Shown: positions 1 to 9,184 of the stretch, in pieces
Numbering within the stretch: the first letter of the stretch is position 1
Layout: each line of letters starts with the position of its first letter
Assembly (NCBI GenBank): GCA_015655355.1
Contig: JAATFG010000106.1
Location: 1-64,000, forward strand
Direction: 5' to 3'
DNA from: Lysobacterales bacterium
Lineage (GTDB): Bacteria; Pseudomonadota; Gammaproteobacteria; Xanthomonadales; Xanthomonadaceae
Length of the DNA stretch: 64,000 nt
The notes under the pieces: model-generated
Seen by the model: the letters and a program-made list of their open reading frames with translations, nothing else
Database searches by the model: none
What the model was told of the DNA's origin: nothing
Made by a program: the position numbers and the translations under genes

Positions 1-2026
1 CACCGCCGTGCTCGGACTTGTCAACATCGGTCCGCTGGCGAGCAAGCCGGTCATGGAAGGCAAGGGGTGCCTGTTCAAGAAGTTAGCGGGCATCGATGTG
101 TTCGACATCGAACTCGCCGAGAACGACCCCGACAAGCTCGTCGACATCATCGCGGCGCTCGAACCCACGCTCGGCGGCATCAACCTCGAGGACATCAAGG
201 CGCCCGAGTGCTTCTACATCGAGAAGAAGCTGCGCGAGCGCATGAACATCCCGGTGTTCCATGACGACCAGCACGGCACGGCGATCATCTCGGCCGCCGC
301 GCTCATCAACGGCCTCGAACTCGTCGGCAAGAAGATCGAAGACGTGAAGATCGCCGTGTCGGGCGCCGGCGCCGCGGCCATCGCCTGCCTGGACGTGATG
401 GTGGGCCTCGGCGCGAAGCCGGCCAACATCTTCGCCTGCGACTCCAAGGGCCTGATCTACATGGGCCGCCCGGGCGGCTTCGACGAGTCGAAGTCGCGCT
501 ACGCGCAGAAGGACACCGGCGCGCGCACCCTGGCCGACGTGGTGAAGGGCGCCGACGTGTTCCTCGGCTGCTCGGCGCCCGGCGTGCTCACGGTCGAGAT
601 GGTCAAGAGCATGGCCGCCAAGCCGATCATCCTCGCCCTGGCCAACCCGGAGCCGGAAATCCGCCCGGAACTGGCCAAGGCCGCGCGCCCGGACTGCATC
701 ATCGCCACCGGCCGTTCGGACTATCCGAACCAGGTCAACAACGTGCTGTGCTTTCCCTACATCTTCCGCGGCGCGCTGGATTGCGGCGCGACCCGGATCA
801 CCGAGGAAATGAAGCTGGCCTGCGTGCGCGAGATCGCCGCGCTGGCCAAGGCCGAGAGCAGCGACGAAGTGGCCATGGCCTACGTCGGCCAGGAGCTTTC
901 GTTCGGCCCCGACTACATCATTCCCAAGCCGTTCGATTCGCGCCTGATCCTGCGGATCGCCCCGGCGGTCGCGCGCGCCGCCGAGCACTCCGGCGTGGCG
1001 ACGCGTCCGATCGCGGATCTCGATGCCTACCGCAACCGCCTGACCGAATTCGTCTACCGCACAGGCACCTTCATGCAGCCGGTGTTCGCCACCGCGCGCA
1101 CCGCGACGAACAAGCGCGTGGCCTATGCCGAAGGCCAGGACGAACGCGTGTTGCGCGCGGTGCAGGCGGCGCTCGACGAGCAACTGGTCCGGCCCATCCT
1201 GATCGGCAACCCCGTTGCCATCGAAGCCGCCATCCGCAAGGCCGGCCTGCGCTTGCGCCCCGGCACCGACGTCGCCATCGTCGATCCCGAAAACGATCCG
1301 CGCCTGCGCCGCTACAGCGAGGCTCACGGTGAAGTTGCACGTCCCAACACCCTGCTCGCCGCGCTGCTGGTGCAGCAGGGCGAAGCCGACGCGCTGCTGT
1401 GCGGACTGGACGGCGATTACGACGCGCATCTGCACCACGTGCGCGAGGTGATCGGCCTCAAGCCCGGCGTTTCCGAACCGGCCGCGCTCAATGCGCTGAT
1501 GCTGGACAACCGCACCCTGTTCGTCGCCGACACCTACGTCGGCGAAGATCCCGACGCGCAGCAACTCGCCGACATCGCCAAGCTGGCGGCCGACGCAGTT
1601 CATGGCTTCGGCCTGCCGCCGCGCGTGGCGTTCCTGTCGCACTCCAGCCACGGCTCGTCCGCGCGCAAGTCGGCGCTGAAGATGCGCGAGGCGCATGCGC
1701 GTTTCGCCGAAATCGCGCCCGGCGTGGAAAGCGACGGCGAAGTGCAAGGCGATGCCGCGTTGTCGGAAACGATCCGCACCGGCCAGCCCGGCAGCAGCGG
1801 TTTGCAGGACAACGCCAACGTGCTGGTCTGCCCGAACCTGGATGCGGCCAACATCCTGTTCAACGTGCTCAAGGTCGCCAGCGGCCGCGGCGTGACCGTC
1901 GGCCCGATCCTGCTCGGCACCGCCGCTCCCGCGCACGTGCTGACGCCGTCGGCAACGGTGCGCCGCGTGCTCAACATGACCGCGCTGGCGGTGGCTGGCG
2001 CCAATGCTCCGGCACGCGTTTCCTGA
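1..2026 (+). CDS. maeB: NADP-dependent malic enzyme with C-terminal phosphotransacetylase-like domain, 5' end outside window
   Basis: Oxidative decarboxylation of malate to pyruvate with NADP reduction in the cytoplasm. The open frame runs in from the window edge, so the GTG at 8 is not a start; by family length (about 760 residues) roughly 90 N-terminal residues are missing. Visible are the malic-enzyme core with HDDQHGTAI, a Rossmann motif GAGAAAIAC, and from about residue 345 of the visible part a phosphotransacetylase-type domain, the architecture of MaeB-type enzymes. In these enzymes the second domain is usually regulatory and not a working Pta. One oddity lies at the very start: the normally glycine-rich VLGLGNIGP reads VLGLVNIGP (GTC in place of a glycine codon). 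The next gene is convergent. Confidence 0.95.
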   Translation, partial: TAVLGLVNIGPLASKPVMEGKGCLFKKLAGIDVFDIELAENDPDKLVDIIAALEPTLGGINLEDIKAPECFYIEKKLRERMNIPVFHDDQHGTAIISAAALINGLELVGKKIEDVKIAVSGAGAAAIACLDVMVGLGAKPANIFACDSKGLIYMGRPGGFDESKSRYAQKDTGARTLADVVKGADVFLGCSAPGVLTVEMVKSMAAKPIILALANPEPEIRPELAKAARPDCIIATGRSDYPNQVNNVLCFPYIFRGALDCGATRITEEMKLACVREIAALAKAESSDEVAMAYVGQELSFGPDYIIPKPFDSRLILRIAPAVARAAEHSGVATRPIADLDAYRNRLTEFVYRTGTFMQPVFATARTATNKRVAYAEGQDERVLRAVQAALDEQLVRPILIGNPVAIEAAIRKAGLRLRPGTDVAIVDPENDPRLRRYSEAHGEVARPNTLLAALLVQQGEADALLCGLDGDYDAHLHHVREVIGLKPGVSEPAALNALMLDNRTLFVADTYVGEDPDAQQLADIAKLAADAVHGFGLPPRVAFLSHSSHGSSARKSALKMREAHARFAEIAPGVESDGEVQGDAALSETIRTGQPGSSGLQDNANVLVCPNLDAANILFNVLKVASGRGVTVGPILLGTAAPAHVLTPSATVRRVLNMTALAVAGANAPARVS

Positions 2027-2056
2027 CGGCGCCGGTCTCGCCGACAGGCGTTTCTC

Positions 2057-3196
2057 TCAGAGCCTCGTCGCGGCCTGTGCGCCGTCATCGCGCGCACGAG
2101 CACCGTCCAAGCGCACGCTGACGATGCTCGACAGGCCCGGCCGCAATCGGTCTAGGCCTTTCTGGTCCGGTGCGAAACGGATGCGCACCGGCACGCGCTG
2201 CACGATCTTGGTGAAATTTCCGGTGCCCGGCTCGAACGGCAGCAGCGAGAATTGCGAACCGGAACCGGGCGCGAAACTGTCGACCACCCCGCGCAGCTTC
2301 GTGTGTGGCAGCGCATCGACTTCGATTTCCGCCGATTGCCCCGGCAACATCCGCGCGACCTGGGTTTCCTTGAAATTGGCCACGACGTACAACGCCTGCA
2401 GCGGCACCACGTCCATCAGCCGCGTGCCCGGCTGCACGTAATCGCCCGGCTCGACATGCCTGTCGCCGGCAACGCCCTCGATCGGCGAACGCACCAGCGT
2501 GTTGCGCTGGTCCTGCAGCGCCAGGTCGAGCGCCGCTTGTGATTGCGCGACGGCGGCCACCGCCTCGGCGAGCGCGGCGCGCAGGTTGTCGCGCTTGCTT
2601 TGCGTGAGCACGAGTTGGTCGCGTGCCACCTGCAAGGTCGCGCGCGATTGCTCCGCGCTGCCGGCGGCGCCGGTTTCGGCGGTGCGGTAATGCTCGACGT
2701 CCTGCCGCGACACCAGTTGCTGCGCACCGAGGTCTTCATAGCGCTTGCGATCCGATTGCGCCTGCGCGCGTTGCGCATCAACCGCGGCGATGGTGGTTTG
2801 CGCGCTGCGCACGCTGGAACGCGCTACCTGCTCGTCCGCATCCTGCGATGCCAGCGCCGCGCGCGCGGCCTGCGCCGCCGCCTGCGCATTGCGCAGATTG
2901 GCTTGCGCTGAAGCGACGCGCGCATCGAACTCCTCCGGGTCGATGCGCAACAGCGGCTGCCCGCGCACGACGCGCTGGTTGTGCTGCACCAGCACGTCCG
3001 CCACGAGGCCCGCGACCTTCGGCGCGACCTGCGAAACATCGGCTTGCAGGTACGCGTTGTCGGTGCTGACCGAACGCTTCGGCAGCGCGATCCACCATGC
3101 GCCGAGCGCGGCGGCGATCGCTGCCGCGGCCACCGCGACCAGCGCCTTGCGCGACGGCGCCCAGCGCGCGGGAACCTCGCTTGCCGCCGCGCTCAT
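2057..3196 (-). CDS. emrA: HlyD/EmrA-family efflux periplasmic adaptor
   Basis: Membrane-fusion protein that would bridge an inner-membrane MFS pump to an outer-membrane channel. The 379-residue product has a short cytoplasmic N-terminus, one membrane segment near residues 18-36, a first lipoyl-like half beginning STDNAYLQADVSQVAPKVAG, a long Ala/Gln-rich coiled coil, and a second lipoyl/beta-barrel part containing RSPIEGVAGDRHVEPGDYV. The start at 3196 is chosen because its ATG overlaps the TGA of the thioesterase gene (ATGA); the open frame extends further upstream but without homology. Its probable pump is the divergent EmrB-like gene at 4357. No TolC-type gene is in the window. Confidence 0.9.
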   Translation of the reverse strand: MSAAASEVPARWAPSRKALVAVAAAAIAAALGAWWIALPKRSVSTDNAYLQADVSQVAPKVAGLVADVLVQHNQRVVRGQPLLRIDPEEFDARVASAQANLRNAQAAAQAARAALASQDADEQVARSSVRSAQTTIAAVDAQRAQAQSDRKRYEDLGAQQLVSRQDVEHYRTAETGAAGSAEQSRATLQVARDQLVLTQSKRDNLRAALAEAVAAVAQSQAALDLALQDQRNTLVRSPIEGVAGDRHVEPGDYVQPGTRLMDVVPLQALYVVANFKETQVARMLPGQSAEIEVDALPHTKLRGVVDSFAPGSGSQFSLLPFEPGTGNFTKIVQRVPVRIRFAPDQKGLDRLRPGLSSIVSVRLDGARARDDGAQAATRL

Positions 3197-3642
3197 CTGT
3201 CCATCACCAGCAAGGTCGACGTCGCCGACGCATACAACTTGCCATCGGCGCCGACGAGCCTGGCTTCGGCGAACGCGGCGCGCCGGCCGATGCTCAGCAC
3301 CACGCCTTCGGCGCGCAGCACGCCGCTGTCGCGGGTGATCGCCTTGTGGTACGCGACCTTCAATTCCAGCGTGGTGTACGCCTGCGTCGGCGAGAGTTTC
3401 GAGTGCGTCGCGCAGCCGCAAGCCGAATCCAGCAGCGTCGCCGCATAGCCGCCGTGCACGCTGCCGATCGGGTTGTAGGCGTGTTCGCCCGGCGTGCCGG
3501 CGAACACCGCGCGCCCGGCATCGACTTCGACGAAATCGAAATCCAGCGACTTCGCGATGCCCGGCTTGCGCCCGGACGCGAGCAGCATGCGCAACTGGGT
3601 CAAGCCATCCTGTCCTGCGGCGACTTCATCGGCCAAGCTCAT
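3193..3642 (-). CDS. PaaI-family hotdog thioesterase
   Basis: Predicted acyl-CoA thioesterase of 149 residues. Residues 60-76 hold GSVHGGYAATLLDSACG, the HGG-x(n)-D active-site helix typical of PaaI/YdiI-type hotdog enzymes. The gene is sandwiched between a TetR gene (43-bp gap) and emrA (ATGA overlap), so all three are probably one leftward transcript. A thioesterase inside a drug-efflux operon is unusual and suggests the exported compound is an acid released from CoA; that is inference. The natural substrate is unknown. Confidence 0.87.
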   Translation of the reverse strand: MSLADEVAAGQDGLTQLRMLLASGRKPGIAKSLDFDFVEVDAGRAVFAGTPGEHAYNPIGSVHGGYAATLLDSACGCATHSKLSPTQAYTTLELKVAYHKAITRDSGVLRAEGVVLSIGRRAAFAEARLVGADGKLYASATSTLLVMDR

Positions 3643-3685
3643 CTTGGTGCTCCTTCCTTCGTGGCGTGATTCAATCCGGCGCGGT

Positions 3686-4279
3686 TCAGTGCAACGCGTC
3701 GATGCCGAGGCGGCGCTTGAGCGCCCGCTTCGATGCAGCGAGCACCTCGTCGGATTGCTTCGCGTCCGGCTCGATGCGCGCCAGCGCCAGCGCGCCGATC
3801 AACTCGGCCACCGCCGAACGCGCGAGGTTGTGCGCATCGGCATTGCCGTTGGCCCTCAGCAATCCGGCGATGCGCGCTGCCATCGTCTGCACGCCGCGCG
3901 CATGCGCGGCGCGGGCTTCGTCGTGCAGGCGCGGCGAATCCGAGGCCAGTGCCGCCACCGGGCAACCACTGGCGCGCGCGTCGCGGTATTTCTTCGACAG
4001 GTAGAAATCGATGTAGGCGCGCAAGGCCTCGGCCGGTTCGCGGCCCGCAGTCTCGTGCGCGAAACGCGACCTCGCCTGCACCAGCATGTGCTCGATCGCG
4101 GCCACGACCAGATCGTCCTTCGACTTGAAGTGCGCGTAGAAGCCGCCGTGGGTGAGGCCCGCGTCGGCCATCACCGCGGCCACGCCGACCTTGTCCGGGC
4201 CGCTCAACCGAATCGCCTTCGCCGCCGCGTCGAGCACGCGTTCGCGGGTCTGTAGCTTGTGTTCGCCGTCGTAGCGCAT
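3686..4279 (-). CDS. TetR-family transcriptional regulator
   Basis: A 197-residue repressor-type protein. The N-terminal helix-turn-helix includes VAAVMADAGLTHGGFYAHFKS, the standard TetR recognition helix; the C-terminal half is a helical ligand-binding domain. It heads the leftward operon with the thioesterase and emrA and faces the EmrB-like MFS gene. A perfect 18-bp palindrome lies 29 bp upstream of its start and 32 bp before the MFS start, so it most likely represses both arms and is relieved by an exported ligand. The ATG at 4279 fits the usual N-terminal length. Confidence 0.92.
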   Translation of the reverse strand: MRYDGEHKLQTRERVLDAAAKAIRLSGPDKVGVAAVMADAGLTHGGFYAHFKSKDDLVVAAIEHMLVQARSRFAHETAGREPAEALRAYIDFYLSKKYRDARASGCPVAALASDSPRLHDEARAAHARGVQTMAARIAGLLRANGNADAHNLARSAVAELIGALALARIEPDAKQSDEVLAASKRALKRRLGIDALH

Positions 4280-4307
4280 CGCGCCGCTCCGTTCGCCATT
4301 GGATGAT

Positions 4308-4325
4308 GATCATCATATGATGATC
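4308..4325. promoter_or_regulatory. Perfect 18-bp palindrome, likely TetR operator
   Basis: GATCATCATATGATGATC reads identically on both strands and lies in the 77-bp divergent spacer between the TetR gene and the MFS gene. Length, symmetry and position match operators of autoregulated TetR divergons. Binding by this TetR protein is inferred. Confidence 0.75.
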
Positions 4326-4356
4326 GTAATTCCATTGCAATCCGGCCAGTCCCGCC

Positions 4357-5946
4357 ATGATCGCAGCGCCGATTCCCCCCGCCCCGCTTGCACCCGATGC
4401 GCTGCCGAAGGCACGCAAGTTCCTGATCTTCGGGATCATGGCCTTTGGCCAGTTCATGGCCCTGCTCGACATCCAGATCGTCGCCGCCTCGCTCAACGAC
4501 GTGCAGGCCGGCCTGTCCGCCGGCCCGGACGAAATCAGCTGGGTGCAGACCGGCTACCTGATGGCGGAACTGGTGATGATCCCGTTCTCCGCGTTCCTTG
4601 CGCAGGCATTGTCGACGCGCTGGCTGTTCGCGTTGTCGGCCGGTTTGTTCACCCTGTCCAGCGCGCTGTGCGGCATGGCCTGGGACATGAATTCGATGGT
4701 CGCGTTCCGCATCGTGCAGGGCTTCGTCGGCGGGGCGATGGTGCCGACCGTGTTCGCCACCGGCTTCACCCTGTTCACCGGCAAGGAGCGCGCGATGATC
4801 CCGGCGATCCTCGGCATGGTCTCGGTGCTCGCGCCGACGCTGGGACCGACGGTCGGCGGCTGGCTGACCAGCATCGCCAACTGGCGCTGGATCTTCTACG
4901 TCAACATCGTGCCGGGCATTGCCGTCACCGTGCTGTCGCTGGCGGTCATCCGCGTCGATGCGCCGAATCTTGCCTTGCTCAAGCGCATCGACTACGCGCA
5001 CCTGATCGCGATGGCGGTGTTCCTCGGCGGCATGGAATACGTGCTCGAAGAAGGCCCGCGCCACGACTGGTTCGGTGACGCGGACATCGCCACCGCGGCG
5101 TGGCTGTCGCTGGTCGCGTTCGCCCTGTTCCTCGAACGCTCGCTGCGTTCGCGCGGGCCGATCGTCAAGCTCTCGCCGTTCCGCAAGCCGACGTTCGCGT
5201 TCGCCTGCCTGTTCAACCTCGTCATCGGCTTCGGCATCTACGCGGCGACGTACCTGCTGCCGGTGTTCCTCGGCCGCGTGCGCGGCTACGACAGCCTGCA
5301 GATCGGCCTGACCGTGTTCGTCACCGGCATCGCCCAGTTGTGCAGCACGCTGGTCGCCGCGAAGCTGTCGCAGCGCGTGGACATGCGCGCGATGATCGCG
5401 GTCGGCCTGGTCCTGTTCGCGACGAGCCTGTGGGCGACCTCGCAGCTGACGCCCGAGTGGGGTTTCGGCGCGTTCCTCTTGCCGCAACTGCTGCGCGGCT
5501 TCTCGATCATGCTGTGCATCGTGCCGAGCGTGACGATGGCGCTGGGCGGTTTCGCCGGCGCCGAACTGCGCTACGCGTCCGGCCTGTTCAACCTGATGCG
5601 CAACCTCGGCGGCGCGATCGGCATCGCCGTGGTCAACACCTGGATCGGCGACCTGACCCGCCTCCATTTCGAGCGCCTCGGCGAAGCGCTGGGCGAACCC
5701 GGCCGCGTCGTCAACCGGTACGCCGTCGAGCTGACCCGGTGGATTCTGCGCAGCACGCCCGATGCCGCGCACGCGCAACTGATGATGCAGGGCGAACTGG
5801 CGCGCGTGGCGATGCGCGAGGCGCTGACCCTGGCCTTCGACGACAGCTTCCGGCTGATGGCGTGGATGTTCCTCGCCGCGCTGGTGCTGGTGCCGCTGTG
5901 CCGGCCGCCGGCACAGGCCGCGGCGACGCCGGCGGACGCGCACTGA
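4357..5946 (+). CDS. DHA2-family (EmrB/QacA-like) MFS drug transporter
   Basis: Inner-membrane proton-driven exporter of 529 residues with about 14 predicted membrane helices, the DHA2 count. The N-terminal helix has FGQFMALLDIQIVAASLNDV with the membrane aspartate typical of EmrB, and motif-C-like GMVSVLAPTLGPTVGGWL appears near residues 150-170. It is transcribed away from the TetR-thioesterase-emrA operon and is the natural partner of that EmrA. The ATG at 4357 leaves a short cytoplasmic tail before helix 1. The substrate is not evident. Confidence 0.92.
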   Translation: MIAAPIPPAPLAPDALPKARKFLIFGIMAFGQFMALLDIQIVAASLNDVQAGLSAGPDEISWVQTGYLMAELVMIPFSAFLAQALSTRWLFALSAGLFTLSSALCGMAWDMNSMVAFRIVQGFVGGAMVPTVFATGFTLFTGKERAMIPAILGMVSVLAPTLGPTVGGWLTSIANWRWIFYVNIVPGIAVTVLSLAVIRVDAPNLALLKRIDYAHLIAMAVFLGGMEYVLEEGPRHDWFGDADIATAAWLSLVAFALFLERSLRSRGPIVKLSPFRKPTFAFACLFNLVIGFGIYAATYLLPVFLGRVRGYDSLQIGLTVFVTGIAQLCSTLVAAKLSQRVDMRAMIAVGLVLFATSLWATSQLTPEWGFGAFLLPQLLRGFSIMLCIVPSVTMALGGFAGAELRYASGLFNLMRNLGGAIGIAVVNTWIGDLTRLHFERLGEALGEPGRVVNRYAVELTRWILRSTPDAAHAQLMMQGELARVAMREALTLAFDDSFRLMAWMFLAALVLVPLCRPPAQAAATPADAH

Positions 5947-6015
5947 AGAAGGAGGCTTGTCCCCGCGCCCCGCATCGCGCAGACTGCGGAGCAGCTTTGT
6001 CACGGGGAAATCGCC

Positions 6016-8241
6016 ATGCTTCGACCTCTGCTGTTCGCTACGGCCCTGCTCGCCCTTGCGCCCGCGGCCTTCGCGCGCGATGCCGCACAAACGCCGCAAG
6101 CCGCCCAAGCGCCTGCGCCCGCCGCGGAAAAACCGCTGGACATCGCCGACATCCCGTTCGTCGGCGCGCACGCCGCCGCGGTCGAAACGCCCAGCGCCGA
6201 CGATGCCTGGGGCGGGCCGCGCAGCGGCAGCGAAGCGACGCTGTCCGACCGCGTGGTGCGCTACCAGATCAGCGCCGAACTCGACCCGGACAAGCACGTC
6301 GTCACCGCGCAGGAAAAACTCACCTGGCGCAACCGCAGCAACCAGCCGGTGCGCGCGGTGTTCCTGCACCTGTACCTCAACGCGTTCGAGGGCAACGACA
6401 GCACCTTCATGACCGAGCAGCGCAACAGCGGCTTCGGTTTCCGCAGCGACGTCAGCACCCGCGACGGCGAATGGGGCTACACGCGCCTGAAGTCGGTGAC
6501 GCAGGACGGCGCGGAGGTGAAGTGGCATTACGTGCACCCGGACAACGGTCCGGCCAGCGACAAGACCGTGGTCGAATTCGACCTGCCGCAACCGGTCGCG
6601 CCGGGCGCGAGCACGACGCTGGACATCGGCTTCCTCGACCAGTTGCCGCGCGTGGTCGCGCGCACCGGTTACTGGGGCACGTTCCATCTCGTCGGCCAGT
6701 GGTTCCCGAAGATCGGCGTGCTCGAACTGCCGGGCGAACGCGGTGCCACGCAGACGCGCTGGAACGTGCACGAATTCCACGCGCACAGCGAGTTCTACGC
6801 CGACTACGGCGAATACGACGTGCGCCTCACCGTGCCCAGGGACTACGCCGTCGGCGCGGTCGGCGCGGAGCAAGGCGCGCCGCTCGAGAAGGACGGCAAG
6901 GCCACGCACCACTTCGTGCAGAACGACGTGCACGATTTCGCGTGGACCGCGGACAAGCGCTACGCCAAGCCGCTCGAGGGCAGCTGGCAAGGCCCGGGCA
7001 GCCCGAAGGTCGCGATCCGCGTGCTGTACACGCCGGAGAACGTCGCTTCCGCCGCTCCGGCGCTGAAGGCCACCCAGGATTCGCTGACCTGGTTCTCGAA
7101 CACGCTCGGCCCGTATCCGTACGCAACGGTGACGGTGGTGATCCCGCCGTACAACGCCGAGGAGGCCGGCGGCATGGAATACCCGACCTTCTTCACCGCC
7201 GAAGGCTATTCGACCGTCGAAAAGGGCACGCTGGTCGGCGACCTGCTCGACTTCGTCACCATCCACGAATTCGGCCACGGCTATTTCTACGGCATCCTCG
7301 GCTCCAACGAATTCGAGGAACCAATGCTCGACGAAGGCCTCAACGAGTTCTGGGACATGCGCATGCTGGGCGCGCGCAAGCAGGACGTGCACCTGACCAC
7401 GCCGGGCCTGAAGACGTGGCTCGGGCTTGCGCCGACCATCACCGGTTTCGATTACGAACGCATGGGCGCGATGGACGCCAACCCGTCCGATCCGATCGGC
7501 GCCAACTCGTGGGACCGCATGTCGGACATGGGCTACAACAGCGTGTATTCGCGCACCGCCACGACCATGCGCGACCTCGAAGCGCAGCTCGGCACGCCGG
7601 CGCTGGAAAAGGCCTTCAAGCTGTACTACGCGCGCTGGAAGTTCCGCCATCCTTCCGCCGCCGACTTCCGCCAGGCGCTGATCGACAGCAGCGGCCAGCG
7701 CGACGCGATCGAGAAAACCTTCGCCCAGCAGGTGTACGCGGTGCGCAAGATCGACGACTCCATCGCCGGCTTCGACAGCCACGAGGAACTGCCCGCGTCC
7801 GGCTACGTCGAACGCGACGGCCAGCCGGTCGAACTGACCGGCAAGGACATCGACGAGGAGATCGACAAGCAGCGCAAGGAATGGAAGGACAAACACCCGC
7901 ACGCGAAACCCGCGGACGGTGGCCCGTATCCGTTCCGCACCACGGTGCTGGTGCAGCGCAAGGGCGCCGACGTGCCACAAACGCTGCTGGTCAGGTTCGC
8001 CGACGGCAGCAGCGAAACCATGCATTTCTCCGGGCCGCAAGCGTGGCAGCGCTACAGCTGGGTCAAGCCGGTGAAGGCGGTGTCGGCGGAACTCGACCCG
8101 CAAAACGCGCATTTCCTCGACGCCAACCTGCTCGACAACAGCCGCACGCTGGAAAGCAACGGTGCGCCGGCACGACGCTGGACCGCGGCGCTGGCCACGC
8201 TCTTCAAATCCTTCCTTGCCCTGCTGGTGAGCCTCGCATGA
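6016..8241 (+). CDS. Secreted M1-family zinc metallopeptidase
   Basis: Predicted periplasmic or cell-surface aminopeptidase of 741 residues. Residues 1-20 form a signal peptide ending in AAFA. The zinc site is HEFGH at 417-421 followed 18 residues later by Glu440, the HExxH-x18-E pattern of family M1; the exopeptidase motif appears as GGMEYP (385-390) instead of GAMEN. The gene starts after a purine-rich stretch (ggggaaatcgcc) and its TGA overlaps the ATG of the following membrane protein, so the two are probably co-translated. Confidence 0.9.
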   Translation: MLRPLLFATALLALAPAAFARDAAQTPQAAQAPAPAAEKPLDIADIPFVGAHAAAVETPSADDAWGGPRSGSEATLSDRVVRYQISAELDPDKHVVTAQEKLTWRNRSNQPVRAVFLHLYLNAFEGNDSTFMTEQRNSGFGFRSDVSTRDGEWGYTRLKSVTQDGAEVKWHYVHPDNGPASDKTVVEFDLPQPVAPGASTTLDIGFLDQLPRVVARTGYWGTFHLVGQWFPKIGVLELPGERGATQTRWNVHEFHAHSEFYADYGEYDVRLTVPRDYAVGAVGAEQGAPLEKDGKATHHFVQNDVHDFAWTADKRYAKPLEGSWQGPGSPKVAIRVLYTPENVASAAPALKATQDSLTWFSNTLGPYPYATVTVVIPPYNAEEAGGMEYPTFFTAEGYSTVEKGTLVGDLLDFVTIHEFGHGYFYGILGSNEFEEPMLDEGLNEFWDMRMLGARKQDVHLTTPGLKTWLGLAPTITGFDYERMGAMDANPSDPIGANSWDRMSDMGYNSVYSRTATTMRDLEAQLGTPALEKAFKLYYARWKFRHPSAADFRQALIDSSGQRDAIEKTFAQQVYAVRKIDDSIAGFDSHEELPASGYVERDGQPVELTGKDIDEEIDKQRKEWKDKHPHAKPADGGPYPFRTTVLVQRKGADVPQTLLVRFADGSSETMHFSGPQAWQRYSWVKPVKAVSAELDPQNAHFLDANLLDNSRTLESNGAPARRWTAALATLFKSFLALLVSLA

Positions 8242-9113
8242 GCCGGAAAAATTCCCCGAACGGTTTCGCCGCGCTGTTTTCCGCGCTTTTCGCCGCACTG
8301 CAATGGCGCATCCTGCTGTGGTGGGCATTGGCGCTCGGCCTGCCGACGCTGCTGCTGGCGCTGCCGCTGTGGAGCGGCCTGAACGCGCAGTTCGCGCATT
8401 CCACGCATGCGGCCGACGTCGCCGCCGGCCACGACGCGGCAACGCTGATCCGCGGCTACATCGAAATGAACACCGGTTACGCGGCGGCCAACCACGCCGG
8501 CGCACTGGCGGCGTTCGCGCTGAGCCTGCTGCTGTCGCCGTGGTTGACCGGCATGGTGGTCGCGTCGATCCGCGCCGGGCACACGCTGAAACTCGGCGAA
8601 CTCGCGCACGCCGGCCTCGCCGAATACTGGCGCATGTTCCGGCTGACGCTGTGGTCGCTGATTCCGCTGGGCATCGCCTTCGCCATCGGCGCGGTCGCCA
8701 GCGGCGTGGCCAAGAAGCTCACCGAACACGCGGTCCTCGAAAGCCAGGTGCAGCACGCGCATTACGTCGCCCTGGCGGTGTTCGCGCTGGCGTTCGTCTT
8801 CATGCACGCGACGCTGGAAGCCGCACGCGGCTGGCTGGGCGCGGAGACCTCGCTGCGTTCGGTGTTTCGCGCGTGGTGGCGCGGTTTCAAGCTGGTGCTC
8901 AGGCGCCCGCTGGCCAGCGCGATCGTGTGGATCGGCGCGGCGATCGCCGGCGCGATCGCGGTCGCGCTGTTCGGCTGGCTGCGCATCAAGCTCGATGGCG
9001 CCGGCTTCGGCAGCTTCGTCGTCGGCTGGCTGCTCACCCAGTTGATCGTGTTCGCAATCACATGGAGCCGCGTCGCCCGCGTGTACGCCTTCGCCAAGCT
9101 GGCGAAAGGATGA
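8238..9113 (+). CDS. Multi-pass membrane protein of unknown function
   Basis: A 291-residue protein with five to six hydrophobic segments (about residues 22-45, 85-110, 135-160, 170-190, 225-255 and 262-280). I recognise no catalytic motif. The start ATG at 8238 overlaps the TGA of the M1 peptidase gene; the same frame stays open far upstream inside that gene, but only this start fits. The tight coupling suggests it anchors or serves the secreted peptidase, which is inference. Confidence 0.85.
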   Translation: MSRKNSPNGFAALFSALFAALQWRILLWWALALGLPTLLLALPLWSGLNAQFAHSTHAADVAAGHDAATLIRGYIEMNTGYAAANHAGALAAFALSLLLSPWLTGMVVASIRAGHTLKLGELAHAGLAEYWRMFRLTLWSLIPLGIAFAIGAVASGVAKKLTEHAVLESQVQHAHYVALAVFALAFVFMHATLEAARGWLGAETSLRSVFRAWWRGFKLVLRRPLASAIVWIGAAIAGAIAVALFGWLRIKLDGAGFGSFVVGWLLTQLIVFAITWSRVARVYAFAKLAKG

Positions 9114-9184
9114 AACAAGCCCCGTAATTGCATCGGCAACCGCAACTATCCTTGCCGAAGGCCGCACCGGATAATCCGCGTTGC

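Noticed and set aside
5100-8237. Upstream extension of the membrane-protein frame (8238-9113) by over 1000 codons
   Set aside because: The extension is an out-of-frame shadow of the MFS and M1 peptidase genes; the real start is the ATG overlapping the peptidase stop.
4204-8505. A 1433-residue minus-strand frame opposite the MFS and peptidase genes
   Set aside because: Low-complexity Arg/Ala/His translation with no motif; it spans several clear genes on the plus strand.
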